This document shows, in pieces, positions 37,401 to 49,756 of a DNA stretch of 64,000 nt; position 1 is the first letter of the stretch, and the number at the start of each line of letters is the position of its first letter. The translations under genes and the position numbers were made by a program. This stretch comes from Piezodorus guildinii (taxonomy: Eukaryota; Arthropoda; Insecta; Hemiptera; Pentatomidae). Below the pieces are notes generated by a model. That model was not told the origin of the DNA. It saw only the letters and a program-made list of their open reading frames with translations, and ran no database searches. The DNA lies in NCBI GenBank assembly GCA_023052935.1, contig CM041297.1, forward strand, positions 102,783,563 through 102,847,562, given 5' to 3'.

Positions 37401-40400
37401 TATCTTTAAAAGCTTAATTAATTATCACAATATTTACTTCATTGAAATTAAATTTACTCTCATGGTATGATATGGGTTCTTGACAATCAGGCACATATTT
37501 TATATTTAACCTTTTTAATTATAAATATAACTTACAATAATAATACAACAATATGCAGGCTAACTAAGATTATTCTCCATATTCAGACAGCAGCTCCTTC
37601 CCCTCTCAGGTCACAACTCCAACTAGTGACCTTCCTACCTGCCCTTTATATACCTGATAGGTTTTATAACCTAATAGGTAGGGGTAGCCTATTTTTTGGA
37701 AACAATAATCCAATTGGAGCTGTTATTTAAATTTAAATTTCACTTTTTATCTTATTGTTAGCCTGCCATCACAATAATCAAATAATAAATAAATAAATAC
37801 TTCAATTACAAAAAATGGGTATATTACAATATATATTTATGCAAATGAAGGTATTTTAACTATATCTAAACTTTGACTTTATTAGAAGAAATTACTGATT
37901 TATATTGATAATCAAATTATTATTTAGTCAGCTGTTAAATCAATGTTTAAATACTCACATAATATTGATAAACAAAGTAGATATTGAGAAATAAAATTTT
38001 TAATGTCTGGTTTTATCTTTGTTTTTTTTGTTAAATGGGAAATTTTTAATATGCTAACGGTTTAAATTTCATTTTATGCTCTTTTTCTTTCTTATTATAT
38101 AAGAAATTATTTTATTTCAAAAGATCGGTTTTTGTTCTTGTTGAGTTTCTATCATTAATCTTAATTACTTTATCACTTCCTCTCTACCACATTAAGCAGT
38201 ATGAGGAGCCATCTTATAGAGCCTGGCCCATAGGTCTCGCTCATCAACTATCACCTTTCTCCTTGCCCAATCCAAGCCCCTCCCATCAAAGGTCCCTTCT
38301 TAATCCCGCTCTCCCAGGTTCTTTAATAAATCTTTATCATTAAATTTATCTTACTTAGTACAGTTGTAATTCTATTCCCATTTTTAACTGTTACAGATTA
38401 ACAACAAAAGTGTAGAAGGGCTTATGAGCTCTAGGGAAGCGATGAGCATTCTCAATCGAACCTAATGATGTTCTTGTGATCCAGACCCTTAAGTGCTCCA
38501 GCAACAGCGTGGCATACACAGGCAAGCAGTGAATGCTGCTACTCAAACGCAATCTCAAGATGTGCAGTCATCACAACCTGTATACCGCCCTAATCCTCTT
38601 TCTAATTTGCCATCAGGTTTGACTTTTAATTCAATTATTATTTATCCATCTTTTTTTCCATATCTGAATATTGGTCTCTTAAATAAGTTTGTAGTATTTT
38701 TTATTAGTGATTTCAATATAAAATTTAGATGCTTGTAAATATATTTAATCAGTTTCGTATGAACCATTATTATCTAAAACATGATGTCATATTTGCAGTA
38801 TTTTTTTTATTTCTTGTTCCTATAACTTCTCTGAATTTTGAGTGTGAACTTTCACTGAAAGGTTTCAGCAGTCCTCAAGTGATTGAAAGTGTTTCCCATT
38901 AAGGGAGCCATGCAGGGTTGAAGTAAGTGGTAATTTGTTGGGGTCAAGTCAGATAAATAGGATGGGTGTGTGAAATTATCCCAATCCAATCCCAATAATT
39001 TGTTGTGTTTGTAAAGAAACATGCGGGTGGGTATTATAGTGACAGAAAATAATGCTATTTCGATTAGCCAATGGAGGCCATTATAGCCTTTAACTATTTC
39101 AATTGTGTGCAATACATCTTAGAATCAATGGTTCGATTTGGCAGAAGGAGTTCATAGTAAAACAGAACTTTCCAATGCCACCCAAATGCTCAGCATTACC
39201 TTTATTTGATGCAATCTTGATTTTAGAGTTGTTGATGGTGGGTCACTTCTTTTTCCTTAGGATTTAATTCTTGCAACATTGCTGTTAAGGACCCTTTTTT
39301 CATCCTCAATTATAAATCTCTTTAAAAACAGGTTGTCAACATGACGTTTAAGAAGTAATGTGGTCTTAAAGAATGATGTTTAAAAATTTTTATGCGGTCT
39401 AAAAAATTTAATTTCCTTAAAGTTTCGATGATGCATAAATATCCACATATATTGCTTTATAGAAACATATCCTACTGTTCCTAAATTTTAGGAGAGTCTT
39501 GTTTGAGATATGTTAAGTGTCTGGCCAATATCCTACATTATTGTGTACGAGTTATTCACAAACACTGCTTCGATTTTGCTGTTATCAACAAATGAAAGAC
39601 GACTGGATTAACGAGCATCTTTCAAATCAAAATTACCAGTTTGGAAGCATGCAAACCACTTACATAAGTGGTACTTTCTACCTTATGTAAGTGGTTTGCA
39701 TGCTTCCAAACTGGTAATTTTAATTTGAAAGATGCTCGTTAATCCAGTCGTCTTTCATTTGTTGATAACAGCAAAATCGAAGCAGTGTTTGTGAATAACT
39801 CGTACACAATAATGTAGGATATTGGCCAGACACTCAAAATATCTCAAACAAGACATATCCTAATGCTGTGTCATCACGGTATACTCTATAAATTTTCCTT
39901 TGCGGAAATAAAAAAACCATTAAGTGTCCAAAATGCTCTTTGTTTTCTTCCAATTTAATCCCATACCACACTTCTTGAAGATACGCAATCTTGACTAAAA
40001 CTAATACATGGAAACACTTTAAGTAATCCCTTTTCAATGGATGTAAAGATTATTGACGGAATTAAAATTGCTTCAAAAACGCAAGAAGGACTCAATTTAT
40101 TATTGAAACATGTTAAAAACTTATTTTACAGCGTGTTATATTAAAAATAATTGTTTAGAAAATAATTTATGATGTAAATTTAATAAGTATAAATTTAATT
40201 TTTCTGTTATTTTATGCAATTAGAATCAAGCGGTGCCAATGGAGATTCTAAATGGGTGAGGGAAGTAAGAGAATCTGAAGAAAAGAAAAGGAATAGGAAT
40301 TCTTCTCCTGTAACATTTGAGCAAGAGCGAGACGATGCCATTGCTGAGCTGGACAGTGTTATAGACAGCTATCACTCGAGGGGTGGAGGAACAGTACGAC

Positions 40401-41925
40401 GGCGGCCTAAATACCATGACAAGAACGGAGGAACCTGGCCCAAGGCTAGGTCTGTTATTATTCTCTTCCTCTTAATTATAGAAGTCAAGTATATCAAAAT
40501 TGTGACTCGTGACTAATTTTTGCTTGTTTTTTTTTTTTTTTATTAAGGGGTGGCCCGATAATTGAAGCTGGAACTGGTACTATTTTGCATCCAAGAAAGA
40601 ATAAGGAACGTCTTCCACTGTCTGTTATTCTTACAAATCCACCAAATTATCCATGTTGTGAACTACCCACGCGGAGGACTAATACTACCATAGATTATTC
40701 CGTCAAGTCAGGTGATAAATGAATAATATTATTATTTTTTACATCAAGATGGTCAAAACATAGATTAGATATGTAGAAAATTTATACAAATATAAATATA
40801 TATTTTAGTTTCTTTTTCTTTTTTTTTTTTTACATATTGTTTGGCGATAACCAGACATTTTTATTATTGTTATAAAGAGAGACTGGATTTTTCGTGCAGT
40901 AAAAACCTCAAAACGTGCAGTAAAAATCTCGAAATGTGCAAGATAATGCAGCAAAACAACAAAATATGAAATTGAGGGTATAGATATCTTATATAGAAAT
41001 GTCCAAAAAACAAAGAGGAACTTAGGCCTTTAAAAGTTGTTTCCTTGAGAAAATACTTAACCATAGTTAAAGAAACAAAACATGAATCACGTGAATATAA
41101 CATGCATATGCAATTTTTTTTTTTAACTTGACAAAATTATCTAAATTATTGACTAGTATAATCAAATAATTAATCATCAATCTAATATTTATCTGATTCA
41201 ATAGTTAATTAGATTGTGAATTTAAAAAACATGTAATAAGCCAGTCTAGAAGAACTCACTGAAAACAGTTTAAAGAATTGATCAGAAATGCATGTAAATA
41301 ATAAATAGAGGTATGCTATGAAGACCAGGGTAATTAATTAAATATATATATATCATTTTAATTGTAAATAATATTCATTGGTAATTGACCGCTTTTTTTC
41401 TTTATTCCTATTTTTTCTGCTTCAATATTTGCTTGTGACGAGGTAACATATTTATTTTGATAGATCACAAGCAATACAAAATACACAGTTTTTCTGTCAG
41501 ATATAATCCTAACTAAACATAGTCAGGCAAAATTTAGGACTCTCGCTGTAGTATAGTCCGATTAGCCACAGTAGCATGAAGTGACATTAAATAAACAAAC
41601 AACAAGATAATAATTTAATTATAGATCTAACAAGAGAAAGATGATAAAATAAAATTTTAAATATTTATTAGTATGGGAGCGGCGTGGAATAGTGGATAGA
41701 GCACTAGTCTACCGTGCTCCGTGTCCTGGGTTCGAATCCCGGGTATGGAGACCCTCCTGGGGCAGACCCAGCCTCTATAAAGTGGGTACCCAATAACATT
41801 GGGGAAAAAACCTGGCGGCTGAGCGTGATCTCGGCCAAATCACCTCATTGCACGGCCTTTGGCCTAGAAACAGTACTAATCTCTATATGTACTGAGCCCA
41901 AGACTCTTCTAGGGTTGTAGTGGCA

Positions 41926-41961
<36 letters not shown>

Positions 41962-44900
41962 TTATTTTTTTTTTTTTATTATTATTATACGAAGTATTTG
42001 TATTACCGAAAATTTGTGTATTAAAATTTATCTAAAATGTTCTAAATAAAATTGCAATAAAAATAAAAAACGTGCAACTTGGTCCAAAAAGGGCAAAACA
42101 TGCAATATAAAATTGTAATATATTATTCCTTAATACATCAAGGGGGTAGCTGTCTGGGTTTGCTAGAAAATCTGATGCATGCAAGAAAATCGAATCATGA
42201 TCCTTCCGGTCCCTAGATATAAATTATAAGTTTTTTTTATTTTTTTTTATAATTGTTCTGAATCTTTCAATTTGGCTTATATTTGTCTTAAGAGTACTTG
42301 GTTTATTTTTTTTTTTTATAGTTTTATTTATTGGTAAGACTAATAATGAAATTGTATCTTATTTTTTTAAAGAGGAGTTTTATTGTTAACCTTATGATTT
42401 TATGTCAGGTAACTTTGGCAAAGAGCTTGACTACTATGTTAAGAAAAAGGGACGAGCAGAAGTGAGCGACAGTCACATCAGGATCCATTCGCAGCTGTAT
42501 GGCTCCCCTCATTACCCCTTCACCCCTTTCCATCCGCACACTCACCCCCACTCACCTCCCCTAGTTACCATGTCCCATCCGATACCAGGTCTTTCAGTTT
42601 CGAACCCTCCTACAATCCTCTTCAGGTTAGCATAGAGTTTTTTTTCTTTTTGCATCATGTTCTGATTTGTTTAATTAAGTTATGTTATGATATGGATTTA
42701 CATCTTATTAAGAGGTAGTGATGAAAATACCCATAAAAATATGATTAGTTCAACCACTTATGCTTGACAGACAGGGTTACTGATAGGTGAGGGACCAGAA
42801 CAAAGAAATCAATTCTTAAAATTAACTTTTAAGTGCTTTATAGACAAAGTCAAATAGTTTTAAACTCTGTTCTTTCATTTACCTATTTAGTAAGGAAAAT
42901 TGGATAAAATTTGAATTTTCAACAGAAATACTACTATAAGTCCAAAACACCAAGTCCCAGATTTTTTTAAACATTTATTCAAGGAGTCGCAACATATCCA
43001 CTGTCTATTTTTATGAAAATGCATGTCTCCCTTTTTTAGTAAATTAATAAATATTATATCTTAATAAAATGTATTTTAGACATATTAGCATTCATAATTA
43101 AACAATAATTGGATGAATCACTAAAGAAGTTATGGAATTGAAGCATTGTAGTTAGTTTTTTCCTCCTTTTTAATCTTTATATAGTGTTTTTTATGTGTGT
43201 AATTATTTTTAATGAGGTTCAATGGGATTAATTTCGTTATGAATAGTAATATGAGAGCAAAGCCCATGTAATTATATTTATTTATAATTATATTTATATC
43301 AAATTTCACAAATAAAAATAATCTTAGAGGGAGAAGTTAGTTCAGGGTGCAGTCAAAAGAACACACAATTAAGATTATAACTTAATTGTGTGTTCTTTTG
43401 ACTGCACCCTGAACTAACTTCTCCCATTTACTCACTCAGTCAACCATTCTCACTTCACAAAAATAATCTTAACTTAAGAATACATTATTGTTAAGTTTAA
43501 ACTCCAGATGTTTAGCTCACAGGATATTTAGTCATTATGTTATGAATAATTTTGTTGTTACAATAAATTTTAAACTTTTATAAAATTTTAATTAAAAAAG
43601 AACATTGATGTGTTTAATAAAATGTTAAACTACATATAAAGGAAATGTTTAATTACATTATTTAATGGTAGTAATCTTTAAATATTACCTGATATGGAGA
43701 AGTTGGTAGGAGGAGTAGTCACCAAGAAAACACACCAAAAAGACTAACTGTGATTTCTGTGCTGACGTTTGGGCCTACATTGTGGGCCTTCATCAGGGCT
43801 GACTCCAAGAGAGTATCTCAAAAAGCTTTTTTTTTTAAAAAAACGCTCCCAGAGTTAGCCCTGATGAATGTCCACAGTGTAGCCTGAAACGTCAATACAT
43901 AAATCAAATAAGTTAGTCTTATTGGTGAATTTTCTTGGTGTCTAAACCCTCAACCTATTTCTACATCATATATTTTCAATGGTCAACTATTACTCCATTA
44001 TTTTAAGTAGTACCATTAATTTCCTAAAATGGAAAACATATTGTTTTTGGGTAAAAATAAAAATATCAGATTAAGTAATCAATAAAGTTAATCATATAGA
44101 TAAAAAAGTTTAGTATTACTCAAGTTTATTGTTATTTTGTTAATAATTTAAATATAATATTCCAGTATCCTCACACACACTCACCGTCCATGGATTCTCA
44201 TTACCATAAGACGAGGTCTTTAGCTTCAGCCCATTCGCATCCATCTGATGAGACTGATCATCCCAGCTTTCAGCATTATGAAGGTGGGACATTTCCAAGG
44301 AAAAAGGAAAATCCAAGATTTAGGTGAGCTTCAATGATTCCTTATTGATTTAAAATAAAAAAATAGTTGACAATACATAGCAGCTAGATTTTGAACTAAT
44401 AAAACGTACTTATGTTGAATATTAGGATTCCTTCCAATCCGAGCGTAGCTAGTAAAGGTAGCGGCGGTAAAATGTCTTCAGGAAGTATTGAGAAGTCTTC
44501 AGAGAGAGGGAGCCCGATGCCTACTTTTCATGTCGAAGTGCTAAGTCCTGGTCTTCGTCAAAACAAGACTAATTCTCTTCCTGACTATTGCTGGCCCCAC
44601 AAGTAAGTTAATTGTTTTTTATTTTATCCATTCAGTTTTAGGAATTTTATCTTGTTTAATCCAGTATATAATAGTCTAGGAGTGATGTGTATCCTGTGGG
44701 AATTAATGAAGGAGGGTTGCATTTAATCACTAACATGATGTAGTTTATGCATTCGAAGGTACCACCAACCTCACAGGAATGTAGAATTCCTGTTATGGCA
44801 TGATAAAATGGCCGCTGTTATAATATAAACAGTCAATATGCTACACATCTGTGAGGGTGTCACTGTGAAAATTAATTAACTGCCCCATACTTGTGATATA

Positions 44901-46210
44901 ATGACATTACCGTCTCTATAATTAATGATAGATAATACAAACATCAAACAATACTTAGAATTTTGAATATTAAATAATTGACCGTGATATGAATATGAAA
45001 GATAAGATGGTTTGGATGGTGTTCTAAAAAATTATAAAATAGTGAAAAATTATTTATTATGCAAAGTTTTGATATTGCGGGTCTTCTTCTGGGCTTCCAG
45101 GCAAGAGAAAATAAGCAAATTCATTAGCAGGATAATAAATAATTTCATCATTTTCTAATTTTTTTGGCCACCATCTGAAATATCTCATACATCTTAATAC
45201 TTCATAATAATACTTAAAATTGTACTAAAACTATTAGTTGTTTTTAACTTAAACCTCATCATAAAAAATAGGACCTTTTTTCAATATAGATGATTAGGAC
45301 ATTTTAGTTTGCATATAAAAATACCTTTCCAATGAGATTTATAAACTTAAAATCAGGTTGATAGCTATCATTACTTTGGTGATTGTTTATTATACTATGG
45401 AAGCTATTTTACTACAAGAATACTACATGCCTACATAATTGGAGACATCAGGATTCATAAACTACATCATACTTGTGATAAAATGAAACCATTGTCAACC
45501 CTCCATCATAATTTTTTTCATGGGATGCCATTTTTATAATATTATCACCGGGACTGGATTTTATAACAAAACATTAGATTTGTATAAAATAATTTTTTTT
45601 CAATGGTTTGTAAACAGAATTCCTTATGATGTTTTCATGTTAAATTTTTTACCATAAGAAAAGATTAGAACTAGAACTAAATTAGGATTATTGCTAATTC
45701 AATGCCTATCTTTGATGCTATTTATCTCATCAAGTATGATGTTTTTTGTTACAGACCATCACCTGGTGAGTTGAGGCGAGTCCATATCGACAAGTCTGTG
45801 GAACCGCTTGGTATCCAGATATCTTGCTTGGAGAGTGGGGGTGTCTTTGTATCTACTGTAAATGAGAACTCACTGGCTTCCCAAGTTGGCCTGCAAGTTG
45901 GAGATCAGCTTCTTGAAGTTTGCGGTATAAACATGAGGAGTGCAACTTACCAGCTTGCTGCGTCAGTCCTACGTCAGTGCGGCAATTCGATCACGATGCT
46001 TGTCCAGTATAGCCCAGAGAGTAAGTTTTTTTTTGTTTTTTTTTTGCATTAGTTTAATGTTTCATCATTTCACTTCTCACTGTATTAATGGATCAGTGAA
46101 TTAAATGTTGAATAAATATTCCAATAAATTTTTTCTTATTTAAGTATGCCATCAGATTATCAATTTTGATATTTTGAAATCACAATAATGAATATAAACA
46201 TTAACTAAAT

Positions 46211-46268
<58 letters not shown>

Positions 46269-49200
46269 AATAATAATAACTTTAACCTGGGACTATGTCC
46301 CTTAAGAATAAAAATTTTGTACAAGTAAATATACACTTCAATACATACATATCTGGCTGAGAGACCAATAAAATAAATTTGTATTCACAAATGTGTTAAA
46401 AAAATAAAATTTAAAAACCTATTTATACAGATATATACAAAATATATGGAATATAAACAAAGGAAAAAAATCTACTATAAAATAATAGAGCTGAACAATT
46501 TGCAAATTAATGAATTATTCCATATATTGGTAGATTGGTAACTTTTTTCATTCAAACCAGTATAACTCCCAAACGGTTATCCTAGCGACAAATGTTATAT
46601 AACAAAAATATTCTCTTCTCAATTTCTGACATGGGTATTGTCGTCAAATTTTTTATCCGAGCAACACAAACAGTGCTAGATTGTGCCAAACTGAGAATAA
46701 AAAAAAGTTACACAATGAAATTTACAGATTCCCAGTCAAAAGACTTATCCATGTCAATTTTTAAATAAGTTTCAAGTAAAATGGTAGGTGAAAGTTATGG
46801 AATGTACGTACTGCTCCCAGATCTTTTTGCCATTGTGTTACTAATGTGTCGAATATATTTCCTGATGGCATATAATGTTTTCATTGGTTATTGTTTATTT
46901 CAATTTTTCATAGATGTATCAATCTTCTAATAGAGAATAATTCGAATTACAATGCCAAAATTCAAGATAAAGAGAAAATTATGGGTCGTCAATATCAACA
47001 CATGCAAAAAAGTCATAGACAAAGAAATAGCAGTTAATTTAATTCTTTCTGAGATAGATCAATCTTTTGAAAGAGTTATAAAGCATATTTCTAAATGTCT
47101 GAATTTCCGTGATACAAATAGCTGGTCAATAAAAAATAAATAAAAAATGTGCTATGTATACTGCCAATTCATACAGTCTACAGTCACATTCAGATTACGA
47201 TGGCATAATCCAAAATGATATATCTCTACAAAGTGATGATATTTTACAATTAAATGAAATGCTTATAACAAAACATGCATTCTCAACATAATCTACTTTT
47301 ACAAAAGTACTCTTCTTTCCAACGGAATTCCAGTGCAAATAGCGAATTTAAAAAGTTTTCACTTCTATCCGCAGTTCCTATAACTGCCTGAATTCTAATT
47401 TTTTTGTTTATTTAATTTCAACTTATTGGTTTGTGAACTATTGGTCATTTTTTTTTCCAGAATATCATGAGACTGAGACGACAGGAAGTTCAAGCAGCGG
47501 TGGGAGCAAGACGCGATCTGGCTCTCCAACCCCATGTAATAGCCCTCGGGCAAACAGGAAATCTTTACCCGCCCAGCTTGCACAAGCAGTGTCTAGTTTA
47601 AGCCACCAGTCTTCCTCACCGAGGTGGATATCACAGTAAATATTCCAAATGGCTTTCTTTCTTCTTTAATCTCAAGATTCATTGTTTCGACTCCTCTAAT
47701 GGGTTGTGGTAAAGCTTTGAAGTATTATGTCTTCAATATAATAGAAATTCAACTTAGTTGGTATGGATTATTAAAAAAGTAAAATTTGACATAATTTTTA
47801 ATCTATCGTAGCAGGCCTATTATATGACTAATTAGTATTTAATTAAACAATTACATTTATTTCTAAAGTTCTAAATAAAAGTCTTTCTCCTTACTTCTGA
47901 ATTCAGACTTAGATGATCTCCTTTAATTACTTTTCTTTGAACCAAGACTTACTAACCAACTCAAGATTATCATACTAATTATATTATAAAACTTTTTTAG
48001 ATTCTGATTAAATCAGATATATTGACTTCTCTCTCCCTCTTTCTTTATCTATTAAATTCTCAATGTTTTATTTATTTTTTTGTGGGTTATTTATATTAAT
48101 ATAGATAATTGATTTATTATGTATTGATTGTTCTTTCATGCTTATTCTATGATAAAATAATTAACACTGAATATTATGTTTTAATTTTTGGATAGAACAT
48201 TTATTAGTTAAGACTTAAATGAGTATAGGGTATGAGATGGTCATGGAACAAGCAGGATTTTGTATTTCTGAAGTATCTCTATACTATGGGAAAATAACAA
48301 AAATACTTGATTCACCATTTAATTTACCTCTTATACTGCTTCATTTAATCTGTAGTAAAATAAATATTAATAGATTATTTATGGACTGATTATAGACTGA
48401 TTTTAATATTTATGTCATGAATTTGCAGTGACGATCCTCGATATTTACAAATCGAAACACATAAATGCAGCAATCTGGGAATAAGTCTTGTTGGAGGAAA
48501 TGCTGTTGGAATTTATGTTCACAGTGTTCAAAATGGTTCTTTGGCTTACAATGCTGGACTGAGGTAAAATAATCTCTCTATTTTTTATAGATTTACTCAA
48601 AATCTTACAAAAGTTAGAAACAGAATGTATAAAATAATAATCCATGTACTTCCATAATAGTCTATAAACTGTTAGCCTTTTGTTTTTACCATTTAATTAA
48701 TATTTATATTCATTTTCATACAACCTATATAAAAGTAACTTTTATTTTTCTGTATTGTTTTTTTTTTTTTTTTATTATTTCTTCATGTTACATAAACATT
48801 TTATCTAATTAATGTGTATCTACCATTTTTCAGGACTGGAGACAGAATTCTGGAGTATAATGGGACAGATCTCCGTCAAGCTACAGCGGAAGAGGCTGCT
48901 TATGAACTTGCTAAACCAGCAGATAAAGTTACTGTCCTAGCCCAATATTGCATCGACCGTTAGTATTTTATATTTTATTATTATTTATTTATTTGAAAAC
49001 TTATGGTATAAAATATTAAATATTCGGTATTGAACTTAAATGGGATCGCTTTTTAGATTAAAAGTAATTTTTTTTCTTTATAAAATAAGTTATATTACAG
49101 TAAGATTCTGATGTTTCCTCATTTCAAGGAATCAAGAAATATATATAAATTATCAGGAGTAAAAATAAAAAATTATGGTTTAAATGAATTATTTTAATAC

Positions 49201-49553
49201 CTACATATACATTCTAATGTAATATTTCTCAATATATTGTCAAAACTTTAAGAGAGCGGCGTGGTCTAGTGGATAGAGCGCTAGTCTGCTGTGCTCCGGG
49301 TCCTGGGTTCGAATCCCGGCTGTGGCGGAATATTATTTATTCTGTTAATTCAGTAGGGGGGCGACTCTAGGGTATGGAGACCCTCCTGGGGCAGACCCAG
49401 CCTCTATAAAGTGGGTACCCAAAATAATTGGGGAAAAACCTGGCGGCTGAGCATGATTAAGGCCTAATCACCTCACTGCACTGCCGTTGGCCTAGAAACA
49501 GTATGAATCTCTATATGTACTGAGCCCAAGACCCTTCATGGGTTGTAGTGGTA

Positions 49554-49629
<76 letters not shown>

Positions 49630-49714
49630 TGTCAAAATTTTGTATTTAGGAATTTATTATCTTCTTTTATTTTTGTGATTTTTGGTCAATTTCTTACATA
49701 TTCAAAGCAGAAAT

Positions 49715-49756
<42 letters not shown>

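Larger units (their letters stand above)
43697..43975. mobile_element. Fold-back element with hammerhead-like cores in both arms
   Basis: The outer parts GAGAAGTTGGTAGGAGG / CCTCAACCTATTTCTAC and CACCAAGAAAACACACCAA / TTGGTGAATTTTCTTGGTG pair as inverted repeats. The inner parts pair too, around ACGTTTGGGCCTACATTGTG / CACAGTGTAGCCTGAAACGT. The A/T loop is near 43,826-43,845. It has no coding capacity. Its layout resembles 57732-57956. Confidence 0.75.

Noticed and set aside
41675..41745. tRNA gene
   Set aside because: A and B boxes are present, but the acceptor and anticodon stems do not form and the SINE body follows directly; a second copy with target duplication exists at 49,251.
46952..47143. 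63-aa ORF in Dlg5 intron 20
   Set aside because: No motif, no splice context and A/T-rich codons; probably chance.
49254..49325. tRNA gene
   Set aside because: Head of a SINE with target-site duplication and T tail; no cloverleaf.
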